Assembly: GCF_963576615.1 (NCBI RefSeq)
Contig: NC_088715.1
Location: 55,062,690 to 55,126,689, forward strand
Length of the DNA: 64,000 nt
Direction of reading: 5' to 3'
Source: Watersipora subatra
Taxonomy: Eukaryota; Bryozoa; Gymnolaemata; Cheilostomatida; Watersiporidae
Shown here piece by piece: positions 23,850 through 35,240 of the stretch. The notes under the pieces were generated by a model. The model was not told where the DNA came from and ran no database searches. It was given only the letters and a program-made list of their open reading frames with translations. Position 1 is the stretch's first letter. Each line of letters opens with the position of its first letter. Both the position numbers and the translations under genes were made by a program.

Positions 23850-24890
23850 TATTCCACAGAGTCCAGCAAGTACTGTTTCAAAGCAGCCCTAAAACCACCA
23901 TAACTAAAAAATTTCCTAGCCAAATTGGTGAGGAATTCCATGCTGATGACACACAATAGGCAACCCGTCTATGGCCACCAGTAGAGGAGGGCAAAAGATA
24001 TAATAAAAGTAACGGACAAATGTGTTGACAAGTTTGAGACTTAAATTATGTGAAGGCTAAAAGACATTCATAGTTGTTAAAGTTGCTGTATAGGCAAAAC
24101 ACGAGATCTTTTAAACAAAAGAGTGGATGGAAAATAAGAGTTTTTATGATATATTATTCTAAGTAACTACTTCTGGATGGCCAAAATTTTGTTTAAGTAG
24201 CTCATTGAAGCATTTCCCTATGCTTCCAAGCAATAAATTATTTTACTGTTGATTAGAGTATTATATAAAAGCAACAGAGGCATTTCCAGTAAGATCAATG
24301 AGGCCTGGTGAATAAGTCCCAAGCTCTGCCGCAGTTGTTTCTCAATATTTCTACATGTATGCATATTGACCAGTTTAGTGTACCATCTATTGTATCACCT
24401 AGAAATGTTATGCTATTCGTCAATTGTATACTTTGTTCACTCATGGAAATGTTTTCTGTTAACCGAGATTTATTTGGTGGATTTTTGAATTGCTATGAAA
24501 GTATAGTTTTGTCAACATTCAATGTTAGTTTGTATTGATAACACCAATTTTGTATCACATCTAATTCTTTGTTTATTATAGCTGTATCTTTATTCAAATT
24601 TATAGCACTATAAAATAAGTTGTTATCATCAGCAAACAAAATAGTTTTAAACGTATCAGTGCTATTTACAAGATCATTTATATATAACAAAAATAGTGTT
24701 GGTTCAAGGATGGATCCTTGTAGTCCACATTTAATTACTAAAGATGGGGATATTTTCTGAGATATTATAACACTTTGAAGACGATTAGATAGATATTTTT
24801 GAATTATTTCTAAACTCGAAAGAGAAAGACTTTTTTGCTTTAGCTTATTATTATTCAAAATATAGTGATCTATTGTATCAGAATATTAAA
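23850..24890 (-). pseudogene. Jockey/CR1-like LINE reverse transcriptase fragment
   Basis: A minus-strand fragment from an APE-type LINE. The open part (24858-24493) shows 'GLQGSILEPTLFLLYINDL' (a decayed version of the conserved QGS...L.YINDL motif), then 'ILFADDNNLF' with the catalytic Asp-Asp pair, and 'LNVDKTILS'. The frame continues downstream through 'FLGDTIDGTLNW'-like sequence and then decays with stops, ending near 23850 in a 'LLDSVE' tail. The N-terminal endonuclease is missing, so this is a 5'-truncated dead copy inside the receptor intron. Confidence 0.8.
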
Positions 24891-24924
24891 AAGTTGCATT
24901 GATCAAGTAGGATGCATTAAATTA

Positions 24925-27716
24925 ATTATATCCATAGATATATATACCTAGATTGGCCAATAGGGAAAAAGCCTGTCAGACTTAAATAGCATGACGTAAC
25001 GTCATTGTATTGTACCTCATGCTTGACTGCACTGCTGGTAACGATGAAGCTTATGAGGATAATTTGACAAAATTACATTTATTTTCACATAAAAACCTTC
25101 TTGAATACATAATCCAGTTAACTAAAGCAATTTTTTGATAATATCTGATAACCACCTTAGATTAAACCTATAAAAGTTCTGAATTGTTGTGAACAAGTCA
25201 TGAGCATCAGGGTTTTATTTGCCACCCTCTCCTATCCTCATTCTCTCTTTTCCCCTTCTCCAAAGAAGAAATGAGAAGGGGAAAAGAGAGAAAGGAGAAA
25301 AGAGAGGGGGGGGGCAAATAGCCCACCCACTCAAAGATCCAGATCTTGGCTAAGTGAATAGACTAATATCATGTTGAACTAAACATGACAAAATATGATG
25401 AGCCTGTGAAGTTTTGATCTGATCAGGGAAATGGAACTAACGGCTTTCTTAGCTAGAGCTGGAACAAGACCAAGGAATGCAGGGTCAGACCAGACTCGGG
25501 GTCAGCAATGAGGGCCAAGATCGGATCGGACCGGGTCAGCACGATTTTTTATTCATTTAAGTTTAAGAGATAGTTCTATTACAGCCTAATGTTGTTACAT
25601 CAATAAACTGAGATAGAAGAAACCTTTATCACACCAATAATTATATTTTGTAGCTTGGTTTATAGATGCAATCTAAAATTTATGGCTAGACATTGGTGGA
25701 TCAATGCTATTCAATGGGTGATAGATTAATGGCATGATTTGGCTAGTGTTTTTATTACAAATTTTATTTTCAACTGCAATCATAATCAACAAGAGATTAG
25801 TTAAGAAATACTTTACAAATATAGAAATAGATAACCCAGCATAGTGGAACACAAAAATCCATCACTTCCCTAAAACTTCTGGTATTAGTGAAAGAAACTG
25901 AAAATAAAATAAATTTGCTGGATTGAAGGTTCTTAGACGCGCTTTTAAATTTCTCAGGATGCCCTCGTTGTAAATGCCTCAATAGTATTGAGGTGGATCG
26001 TTCTTTGTAGCTTAAAGGTTGACTTGCAACAAAATTTACATTATAGTTATTGAGTATCAAAATATTCACCATGTTTAACTCTGTTGTGTTGTAGGTGCCA
26101 AATATGTGGAAAGATGATTACAAGCATTTAAAAGCTCAAAAACGAAAAGCCCTCGTAGATTAGAATCTTTTTATTTTAATGACGTAGACATTACAGTTTG
26201 GTTATTGTCTTGTCGTTCTCACGTGAATTGAAAAGCCAATAAAAAGCTGAATATAAAACTTATCGTAGCACTAGTTTATGACAAACACTTCGGGTTTTAC
26301 CGAATACCCCGTATCAAATATAGATGCTCGCTACTTTACAGTTTTGTTTCGGCTTGATCTAATTGTCAAGTCGTAATCTGATCATGTGACCCAATACTTC
26401 CCAGGTAATTTTTGCAGCACTTTTCGATTATCACAGGTGACCAACAGGCTCGTCATGATTATCAGACAATGATATGTACTCCTTCGAGCTAAGGTTAAAA
26501 AATTAAACAAATTTTTACGGTAAGTTATAAGATATCAGTGCTAAAAGTGACAGCATTACAATGACGATAAAACAGACACGTAAGAACAATAGACATGGTT
26601 TTATTGAATGCGTGAAGTATATTTATAAAAATATTTCGACGAATGAAGTTGCATGAAAGTGTAAACAGAAACCATCTCTCACAACTATGTCCTATTTGAG
26701 CCGTTTGGAAAGCGAATCCAAACTACGACGGTCTCGTGTGGCTGCGACTAACTGTTCGTTTTTTACCTTTTAAGAGCTTGTAATCACACCTCCACATATT
26801 TAGCACCTACAACACAACAGAGTAAGACATGATGAATCTTTTGATACCAAATAACTGTAATGTGAATTTTATTGCAAGTCAACCTTTAAACAATAGCATG
26901 ATGTTGAACCTCAGCAACTTCTCTATGGTAGCACTTAGTGCTAGCCTAGGAAAGTTTTTCACCAATCCATCACTACTAAGCAACACTCTCGTCGCTTTCT
27001 CTCTGTGGTTGCAAACCTCAATCACCACAGGCGGAGACAAAGTCAAGCCACCACGATCCTTAACTGTGATTAGGCAATTTGTTGCTTGGTTGACATCATA
27101 GTTGGTAACATCTACGATGCTGGTGATACAATCATTACATTTCAGCTTTGGTGACCTAGCCAGCTACATAGCCAGCTGTAAAATAATCATTCTGTCTCAT
27201 TTTTGACTTAAGACATACTTGCATACTCATCATATTTAGTCATGTTTAGTTCAGCATGATATTAGTCTATTTACCTAGCCAGGGTCTGGCTCTTTGAGTG
27301 GGTGGGCTATTTGCCTCCCCCCCATTTCCTTTCTCCCTTCTCTCTTTTCCCCTTCTCACTTCTTCTTTGGAGAAGAAGCAAGGAGAGAATAGGGATAGGA
27401 GAGGGTGGCTAATAAAGCCCTGGTGGCTCATGATTTGTGTGCAACAATTCATAGCTTTTATAGTTTTAATCTAAGGTGATTATCAAATATTATTACATAA
27501 TTGCTTTAGTTTACTGGATTATGTATCCAAGAAGGTTTTTATGTGAAAATAAATTTAATTTTGTCAAATTCTCCTCATAAGCTTCATTGTTACCAGCAGT
27601 GCAGTCAAGCATGAGGTACAATACAATGACGTTACGTCGTGCTATTTAAGTCTGACAAGGCAACGGGTAGGAATAGCTATTATTGGCCAATCTAAGTTTA
27701 CATATCTATGATTATA
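24925..27716. mobile_element. Large foldback (long inverted repeat) element
   Basis: The two ends are long imperfect inverted repeats. The left arm 24925-25400 (CCTAGATTGGCCAAT, AGCATGACGTAACGTCATTG, a purine/pyrimidine block at 25230-25320) pairs with the right arm 27235-27716. A second inner pair, about 25975-26160 and 26720-26900, is also inverted. A minus-strand frame in the left inner arm has 'RSTSILLRHLQRGHPEKF', which resembles the His half of a BED zinc finger as found in hAT transposases. It may thus be a hAT-derived non-autonomous element; no full transposase is present. Confidence 0.65.
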
Positions 27717-29994
27717 TTTTACATTTTATATCATAAACTGGCAAAGTAAATAGCGCCTCAATAAATTTGCACGCTAATAAATAAGGTGTACTTAAAACTG
27801 TAACAAGTATTTTGCGGCAACTATGAAACGTTGTCAATCATTCAATTATTTGAGTGCTGAGAAACAAGCCAAAAGAGACTCTTTAGTCACTCCAGTTTAA
27901 AGCCACTCAGTGTAAATGAAAACACTACAAATTTACTTCTTTTAAACAAAGGTCTGGTGAAAAGTTGGTCTGATCATAACCAAGAGAGAAGGTGGAAAAA
28001 GGGTAACCACTGAAAATTGCAAATTATAGCACTAACAAAATAGGGGTGATGGTCTTCCAAGTATTCTACAAAAAATGACAATTGACACTCAATTAGAAAA
28101 ACTACTACCCGATTAGGAATTCAATAATCACATTTGATATGTTCAACAAAAATGAGCTTCTGCTTTCTAAAGAGCAATAGAAAAAAAGAAATCGACTTGC
28201 TTTGTAGCCAATGTTAATTTTTTTTAAAGAAACTATGAAGATAAAGTGATCGCATCTTTAAATAGCCTTCGGCCGGAGCAAACTACATAGATAAAATGAA
28301 AAAGAAAATTATGCAAAAACTGCACACTTATTGAAAGGCATGGTCAGATCATGAATGGCAACTGGTGCAAGGCTGCTCTTTCATAAAAAACATAATTTGT
28401 TTACGCTGTTTTTTTACAAACTACTTAGCTGAAGCAATTATATGCTAATTTGAAAAGCGTCACAAGTTATATTTCTCAAGATTTGACACAAAGAGTATTG
28501 TGAAGCTTTAAAAAGATAAACGCAACCAATAAAATATTGTTCAATTATTTTGAATTTCAACATGAAAAAGATTTTAAAAATGTTCTCATTAGTTACAAAA
28601 AAACTACTTAGTTTAAAACCTGATTGAATTGTAGGAAATTTGTAGCCAAAAGAACCTAGATGAAGGTCAAGGCTTAAGATTTGTCACTGCAACAATTTAA
28701 ATATTTCACAATTTAAATATTTCATATTTATGCAAATATGAAATATTTTATTAGAAAGGTACCTTGAAATGTTGCACTAGAGAATCTTGCATGCTACCGA
28801 ATGTTAATTTTCTGGATTACGGCTTAAAAAAAGAAAGATCAACCAGATAAAAAAAGACAAAAAATAATGTTTGCCACACAAAAAAGCAGCATAAAAGCTT
28901 TTAGGCCTAAAAAGTTTTTCATTGTTTTTTAATAAATATAAAAAGGTTTTTAAAGAATAAGGCCATTTGCCTTAAAATTATTTAATTTTTTAATGATTGT
29001 CAAAAAATCAATCTTTCAACAAAATAAATGAAAGGTCGTCATAGTGAATGACTTATCAAAAAGGCACCATGAGAAATTGAAGCTAACTCCAGTCCAAATT
29101 TATGACATTCTTTAGCATTTAAAATGACGAATGAAATTGCAGCAAGCCTTAACAGTCTATGAAATATTGATACTGATTATGGAAAGACAACGAATCATTA
29201 ACAAGGACAAATAAAAAGCTACGATTGAGGCTGTCACAAAAATTTCCCACTGGAGTTTCAAAGATAGCAGCAAATTGTAGACATCAAAACATGTATAGTA
29301 ATTTTTATAGTTGGAGTAGAATGATATCTATATAAACAATAGAATCAAGTTGTGATAAACAATAGGAATAAAATTTGCTAGCTCAACCAGCTCTGTGTAC
29401 CACTCAGCTGAGATTATATAAACTATTTACACAGTGACTGCAAACGTAATAACACGGTTAGTTAGCTAGCTTGTTTCAATTTTAAACTATCTACTGTACA
29501 TGTATATCTTTATCTATCCGTTGTCCAAACTCTAGGTAAATTTGGTATGGTAAAATAATTCGCTTTCGCTAGAGAGAATTTAGCAAATTAATTTAGCGGA
29601 TCCATCAAGTTGATGGATAGATTCAAATTAGGATCGTGTACTCATTAATAGAACGTTAACCTAATGCTCTTCAAATATGAAAGACAACACATTTGAACTT
29701 TTAATATTTCCTCTCCAGAAGAACCTTTCGCCATTAAGTACAAAATACAAACTCAAAACTGTGTCTTCTGATAGACTATTGTTACAGTTTGTTTCAAAGC
29801 TTACTAATCTGAAATATATCATTTATTAATTATTAATCCTAAAAAGTAGCAAACAAAGCCGCAAGTAGTGGACAATCATCAAATAAACGCATTAGGAGCA
29901 AGGAGTGAAATTGACCATGCAGTTTTTATATTTACTAAGTATAAATGTTAATGCAGCCATCATAAAGAAAAAGGAAAGGCTTTGTTAAACTTAC
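27717..29994. other. Intron sequence, nothing recognised
   Basis: 2.3 kb of AT-rich DNA with A- and T-runs. No exon, repeat or transposon protein recognised on either strand. Confidence 0.5.
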
Positions 29995-30210
29995 GTGAAT
30001 ATCTAATGGTGTTTATGCTGAGGCCTCCTAAGACTTTTGTATAGTAAGCCAAATTTGAGAGATGATATTTGAAGATCTTGCTCGTGCCCCTCCGATCCAA
30101 AACTTTAGGACATAACATATTTTTGCACGCTTCACATTCTAAATTATTATTCAGCTGATAGCCTTTTGGACACTGGTTTACACACTCTCCATCAAAGCTT
30201 GCGAATGAAG
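29995..30210 (-). CDS. Receptor exon: end of furin-like region II and start of L2
   Basis: A 216-nt exon. Acceptor TTTTGGCAG (ending at 30211), donor GTAAGT (from 29994); both borders are phase 1. It encodes 'DGECVNQCPKGYQL', 'LECEACKNMLCPKVL', then 'FKYHLSNLAYYTKVLGGLSI'. The cysteine order and the step from 'C..C...LCPKV' into an L-domain strand match the region II to L2 junction of ErbB and insulin receptors ('C..C.GPC.KVC'). The upstream partner by pattern is 60453-60624, which ends in a matching 'CVQTCP', but the lectin exon at 44400-44630 also ends in the same phase. Confidence 0.88.
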
Positions 30211-30412
30211 CTGCCAAAATAAAACTATGATTTATTTTCAGTAATAAACTATAAAATAACATAAAACTATAACATAAATAACTTATATCAGTCTGCTACA
30301 TGCTGGTGATTGTTTAAACTTTATGGTCATAATCTATTAGTTAATTTATAAATTCTTTACAAAACGAGAGGAACCATCTGGGACAAAGATATTTACCAAA
30401 TAGAATTGCTAG

Positions 30413-30438
30413 AGATAACCCCTCCCGTTGAGGGGTTA

Positions 30439-30530
<92 letters not shown>

Positions 30531-30600
30531 CAACCTCAGGTGTATATACACCCGAGGTTGGGGTGTATATATATATACACACCCCAAAACCCGAGAAGCC
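30413..30600. repeat. Hairpin, (TA)n tract and second hairpin
   Basis: A perfect 12-bp stem with 5-base loop (30413-30441, AGATAACCCCTC arm) leads into about 90 bases of uninterrupted TA. After that come two overlapping inverted repeats (CCTCAGGTGTATATACACC and GGGGTGTATATATATATACA). It lies at the left edge of the LINE copy that continues at 35497. Confidence 0.9.
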
Positions 30601-30656
30601 AAACATCAGTTACTGGTGGATTGGACAGTCTGTCAAGACAGCAGGAGAAGGCATAC

Positions 30657-30912
30657 TGTTATGTTTCTGCACAGAAGCAATCAAATAGTGTATTAAATTA
30701 GAGAAATGTGGTTTGTTGCACTCTCCAGAGACAACTGATTTGATAACAGAAAACCCAAGTATTTATATGTTTGGTCATAGAAAAGCTTTGTAAAAAGCTA
30801 CAAGCATTATTAATAGCTACAGTACTATATAATATTAGCTTGTATAAAGCTTTAGCTAATAAGCATAATGTTTGTTGGCAAAGTACCAATAATACTTGGC
30901 ACTTGCATGACA
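30657..30912 (-). repeat. 3' LTR of young gypsy element
   Basis: 256 bp; in element orientation it begins TGTCATGCAAG and ends CATAACA. It differs from 35241-35496 only in one base near its outer 5' end as far as can be read. Confidence 0.95.
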
Positions 30913-30922
30913 CCTCCTCACT
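30913..30922 (-). other. Polypurine tract of young gypsy element
   Basis: AGTGAGGAGG on the minus strand directly precedes the TG of the 3' LTR, the position used to prime plus-strand DNA. Confidence 0.75.
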
Positions 30923-30925
30923 AAG

Positions 30926-32158
30926 CTAAAGGTTCTTTCTGGTTCTCTTAGACCTTCGGGGTTTGTCTCTGCTATACTCATCTCCATCAGGTAGACGAGG
31001 GTTGCGTGGTCTTCTTCTAGACGGAGGTTGCTCTGTTACAGTTGTAGGGGCTGGTAGTTGCAGTTTTGTCTCCTCTGTTATATCAGGTTTATCTCCAGGG
31101 TCTTGATCTTCTTCTGTTGAGTATCTTAGTCTGAGTTGTTCAACATGTCTTCTCCAAGTAGGTCCCTTTGGTACCACTTTGACATTGAGACTACGAGTTC
31201 CATATATCTTAGTAACAATGGCTGGAACCCATCTAGATTGTCTGTTGCGTCTAGGTCCATGATACAAGGCATAGCATGGTGCTCCAAGATTGTAGCTGTG
31301 TATCTTGCTAACTGTCTTTTCTGCAGATCGGTTGACTTCTCTGGATTGATGAAACTGTGCTATGTGTGCGGGTGATGGCAATAGGGTGTCAATCTTGCAT
31401 CTCATCTGTCTTCCATTCAGCAGCTGACTGGGAGAGTATCCTGTAGGAAGTGGTGTCCTTCTATAGTGCATCAGGAACTGTTGTAGTGCAGATTTAGGTG
31501 GGAGTGACGATTTCTTCATGGCTTGTTTGAAGGATTGTACTAGTCTTTCAGCTGCGCCATTTGTAGCTGGATGGTAGGGTGCTCCAGTGAGGTGAACAAT
31601 GCTTCTCTCTTGACACCACTGCTGAAACTCTCCTGAGGTGAAGCTGGTAGCATTGTCAGTGACTATGGCGTGAGGGTATCCAAAGTGTGCGAATATCTCC
31701 TCTAAGATGTCTGTGGTAGCTCTGGTAGAAGTAGATGAAGTCCTGTGTATGCATGGATACTTTGAGTAGGCATCTATCATCACTAGCCATTGGCTGCCCA
31801 TGAAGTTCACCGCATGATCTAAGTGAAGACGGCTCCATGGCTTCTCAGGTAGCATCCAGGGATGTATAGGATACTTCTGTGGAAGCTTCTGGTGTTCCGC
31901 ACAGGCAGTGCACTGTCGGCTTGTCTCCTCTATATCAGAGTCAATGCGAGGCCAATAGACAGCAGTTCGAGCTAGCTTCTTCATTCTTTCTATTCCAAAG
32001 TGTCCAAGGTGAAGGATCTTTAATACTTCCTGTTGTAACTTGACAGGAATGACTACTCTGTTGCCATATAGAAGACAACCTTCAGTGATAGAAAGTGAAT
32101 CTGAGATCTTGTGGAAGAGTGACAGCTGAGTCTCCTTCATCTCTTTGTTACCAGGCCA
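30926..32158 (-). CDS. gypsy integrase part of the polyprotein
   Basis: In the same frame as the gag-pol frame upstream, separated only by the TGA at 32159-32161. From the first ATG (32140) it is 404 residues. It shows the His-His-Cys-Cys zinc domain (about residues 44-80, ending CTAC), then the integrase core with a Asp at about 108 ('HLDHA'), a Asp at about 162 ('VTDNATSF') and a Glu at about 198 ('GAAERLV'). The catalytic triad is intact. The tail is basic (Arg/Lys-rich). Integrase joins the cDNA copy to host DNA. Whether it is ever made depends on passing the TGA. Confidence 0.92.
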   Translation of the reverse strand, partial: WPGNKEMKETQLSLFHKISDSLSITEGCLLYGNRVVIPVKLQQEVLKILHLGHFGIERMKKLARTAVYWPRIDSDIEETSRQCTACAEHQKLPQKYPIHPWMLPEKPWSRLHLDHAVNFMGSQWLVMIDAYSKYPCIHRTSSTSTRATTDILEEIFAHFGYPHAIVTDNATSFTSGEFQQWCQERSIVHLTGAPYHPATNGAAERLVQSFKQAMKKSSLPPKSALQQFLMHYRRTPLPTGYSPSQLLNGRQMRCKIDTLLPSPAHIAQFHQSREVNRSAEKTVSKIHSYNLGAPCYALYHGPRRNRQSRWVPAIVTKIYGTRSLNVKVVPKGPTWRRHVEQLRLRYSTEEDQDPGDKPDITEETKLQLPAPTTVTEQPPSRRRPRNPRLPDGDEYSRDKPRRSKRTRKNL

Positions 32159-35107
32159 TCATTCTGCTGTGTAGCGCATTACTGTGGCTAGTGTTGGGTC
32201 TTTCTTTGTTTCCTTTGCTAGAACATTGTAGTCTGTAGAGTTGAGCTGTTGTCCAATAGTGTGAATAGTGCATACTGTATCAACATCATCCTCATCTTCT
32301 CTTGCATCAAACTCTTTATCAGGTCCAACTGGCAGTCTTGAGAGGACATCTGCATTTTGATGATGCTGGGTAGATCTGTATTCTATGGTGTAGTCATACT
32401 GATTTAGTACCAGTGCCCATCTTGCTAGTCTGTTGGCTGCTAGAGCTGGAACTCCTTTGGTAGGTCCTAGAAGTGTGAGAAGAGGTCTGTGGTCAGTTAC
32501 CAAGATAAACCGTCGACCATACAGGTACTGGTGATACTTCTTTAGAGCAAATATGATTGAGAGAGCTTCTTTTTGTATTTGTCCATATTTCCTCTGTGTG
32601 CTGGTCAGTATTTTTGAAACATTGGCTATTGGTCTCTCACTTCCATCAGGATAACGATGAAATAGTACAGCTCCCAGTCCAGTTTCTGAAGCATCACATG
32701 AGATTCCAATGTCAAGATCTGCGTTGAAGTGTGCTAAGACACTATCAGTTGATAGCATATCTTTCAGTTTGTTGAAGCTCTTTTCTTGTTCAGTGCCCCA
32801 CTTCCAGGTCTCTCCTTTGCGTGTCAGTTTATGCAATGGTCCTGTGAGTTGTGACAGATTGGGTATGAACTTGCTGTAGAATTGTGTAGCTCCTAAGAAA
32901 GATCTTAGCTGAGTTAAGTCTGTTGGGACTGGCATCTGTTGTACTGCATCTGCCTTCTTTCCTTTAGTGATTCCCTTTGAAGTGAGTTTGTGTCCCAGAT
33001 ATTCTACTGTCGGTTGAGCAAAACAGCACTTGTCTTTTCTACATCTGAGCCCTCTTTCTTCTAATCTTTGAAGAAGTCGACGTAAGTTTTGTAGATGGCT
33101 CTCTGCATTGGCTCCACTCACTAGTATATCATCTAGGTATACTGCTACTCCTGGGAGGTCTTGTGTCAGTTGCTCCATGATTTCTTGAAAATACCCTGGT
33201 GCTGAGCTTATGCCAAAGGGCAACCTCTTCTGTAGTAGTACTCCTCGGTGTGTTGATAGTGCTAGTCGTCGTTGACTTTCTGGTGCCAACAATATTTGAT
33301 TGTAGGCATCTGCTAAATCAATCTTTGTGTAGCAATAGCCTCCACCTAGTTTTCTGATTAGATCTTCTGGTAGTGGGATAGGTTTCCTATGTGTTTCTAG
33401 CTGATTATTGATAGTCTTGGAGTAGTCTCCACATACTCTGATCTTCCCTGCAGCTTGACCTGTTGTAGATTTGCGTACAGGTACAACTGGTGTTCCATAC
33501 TGGTTGAATTGAGTTGGTTCCCATATGCCTTTAGCTACACCTGCTTCGTATGCTTGGTTGAGCTCTTCTGTCAAGGCAATAGGAACTGGTCTGGGTCGGC
33601 AGAAGACTGGCTTTGTTGAAGGTTTGAAGTTTGTCTCTAGTTCAAAGTTCTTGAGACATCCTAGCTCGTCTTTGAATATTTCTGGAAATTCTTTGCACAT
33701 CTCCTTACACTTGATTTGTAACCTCCCATCTGGCTGGTTCTCTGTGATTGTTGATACAAGGTTCTGTTGTAGCTTGTCATCAATAGAGATGCCTAGTTGC
33801 TGTATAGCAGTTCTTCCTAGTAGGTTGAGATCTTGTACAGCACTAATCACAAATGGTAGTCTGACTTCTTTCTGTGCATCCAATTGGGCAGTTAGCTCAC
33901 ATCTGCCAAGCGTCTCTATGAGATGTCCTGAGGCTGATTTGTAGTTAACTGTAGTAGGTTTTAGGTTTGGCTTTCCTAGCTTCTCCCATATTGATTTACA
34001 GATGAAGTTGTCACAAGCTCCAGTGTCCAGTTCAAATGTGAAGTTGTCTCCCTCCAGTTTGATGTTTTCAGCAAGTTTCACCATCTTGGTTGATGTGCAT
34101 TCTATCATCTTTACTGGTTTTCCTGCTGCAGATGATTTCTTTTTCTTGCATGCTCTTTCTATGTGACCTTGTTTAGAACAAAAGTTGCAGGTGGCTGCTT
34201 TGAATCTGCAGTCATCCGCTGTATGGTTAGTTCGGTCACATCTGTAGCATAGCTTTCCTTCCTTCTGCTTGTCAGGTGTAGAGTTGTTTTTCTGGAGTGG
34301 TTTGTATCTTGATTTCTGTTGAGCAACCTTGTTGACTTTAGACGAGTTTCCATAAACTGTCTCTTTGGCAACTTTAGCTGCTTCTTCTGTTTCCTGTGCT
34401 ACCTGTATAGCTTTGTTGAAGTTGAGTTCATTGTCCTTGACCTTGAAGAGAGATTTGAGAACTGCTTCATTGTTTACAGAGCAGATAAATCTTGTTCTGA
34501 GAGCCTCATCTAATGGATCTGTAATGTCTATGAAGGCACATGTAGTTGCATCTTGACGAATTCTGGCAGCTAACTCTTGAATAGTTTCTCCAGGTTTCCT
34601 CTGCATGTCACTCCAATACTTGTAACGCTCTCTAACAATGAAGCGCTTAGGGTCATACTGGTCTTTGAGAAATTCCAGTATTTCATCCATGTTGAGGTCG
34701 TTGATCTGCTTGGGTGTTGAAAGCTGAGCTGCCATATTACTAAGCTGCTTGTAGAGTGTAGGCTGTTGGTTGGTGAGAAAAGTGCCAGCAATCTTGTCTT
34801 GATGAATAGAATTTGCTGCAATGAAGGTGTTGAATCTGTCTATGTAATCTGTTAGTAGCTCTGCTGTTGGGTCAAAACCTGGGAAGGCTGGAACAGCGGT
34901 TGCAGCTGTTTCTTGTTTCCGTTGTAGGTTTTGTAGTAGTAGCTCCATCAGTTTCTTATTCTCCTCCATTCTTTCATCTTGCTGACGTCTGTATTCCTCT
35001 TGTTCTTGTCTATGCTCTTCTTGCTGACGTCTGTATTCCTCTTGCTGCTGTCTCTGGTCCTCCTGCTGCTTCTGCATTAGCTTGATCAGGTCTGCTACTT
35101 CTGCCAT
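32159..35107 (-). CDS. gypsy gag-pol polyprotein (gag, protease, RT, RNase H)
   Basis: 982 residues from an ATG at 35107. Residues 8-65 are a Gln/Glu/Arg-rich coiled coil; a gag capsid-like region follows to about 260. Two zinc knuckles lie at about 287-320 (CYRCDRTNHTADDC and CNFCSKQGHIERAC). The protease active site DTG is at about 361-363. Reverse transcriptase spans about 530-690 with the catalytic YLDD at 657-660. RNase H spans about 800-930 with a DASETGLGAVL strand and TDHRPLL. The frame ends at a TGA just upstream of a Trp-Pro pair in the linker before integrase, where other family members read through without a stop. All catalytic residues are present. Confidence 0.95.
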   Translation of the reverse strand: MAEVADLIKLMQKQQEDQRQQQEEYRRQQEEHRQEQEEYRRQQDERMEENKKLMELLLQNLQRKQETAATAVPAFPGFDPTAELLTDYIDRFNTFIAANSIHQDKIAGTFLTNQQPTLYKQLSNMAAQLSTPKQINDLNMDEILEFLKDQYDPKRFIVRERYKYWSDMQRKPGETIQELAARIRQDATTCAFIDITDPLDEALRTRFICSVNNEAVLKSLFKVKDNELNFNKAIQVAQETEEAAKVAKETVYGNSSKVNKVAQQKSRYKPLQKNNSTPDKQKEGKLCYRCDRTNHTADDCRFKAATCNFCSKQGHIERACKKKKSSAAGKPVKMIECTSTKMVKLAENIKLEGDNFTFELDTGACDNFICKSIWEKLGKPNLKPTTVNYKSASGHLIETLGRCELTAQLDAQKEVRLPFVISAVQDLNLLGRTAIQQLGISIDDKLQQNLVSTITENQPDGRLQIKCKEMCKEFPEIFKDELGCLKNFELETNFKPSTKPVFCRPRPVPIALTEELNQAYEAGVAKGIWEPTQFNQYGTPVVPVRKSTTGQAAGKIRVCGDYSKTINNQLETHRKPIPLPEDLIRKLGGGYCYTKIDLADAYNQILLAPESQRRLALSTHRGVLLQKRLPFGISSAPGYFQEIMEQLTQDLPGVAVYLDDILVSGANAESHLQNLRRLLQRLEERGLRCRKDKCCFAQPTVEYLGHKLTSKGITKGKKADAVQQMPVPTDLTQLRSFLGATQFYSKFIPNLSQLTGPLHKLTRKGETWKWGTEQEKSFNKLKDMLSTDSVLAHFNADLDIGISCDASETGLGAVLFHRYPDGSERPIANVSKILTSTQRKYGQIQKEALSIIFALKKYHQYLYGRRFILVTDHRPLLTLLGPTKGVPALAANRLARWALVLNQYDYTIEYRSTQHHQNADVLSRLPVGPDKEFDAREDEDDVDTVCTIHTIGQQLNSTDYNVLAKETKKDPTLATVMRYTAE

Positions 35108-35240
35108 TGTAGTGGTGCAATTTTGAACCGTTACTTCTGTAATAAACTAGAACTCTTTGTATCGATTTTATCAATGATAAAATCTGAACAAAACTCTTTG
35201 TAACTGTTCAAAAGAGAAATCCTTGTCGCCAATTGGCTTC

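Noticed and set aside
33525-33944. 139-codon plus-strand frame across the gypsy element
   Set aside because: Antisense shadow of the gag-pol frame; no independent motif.
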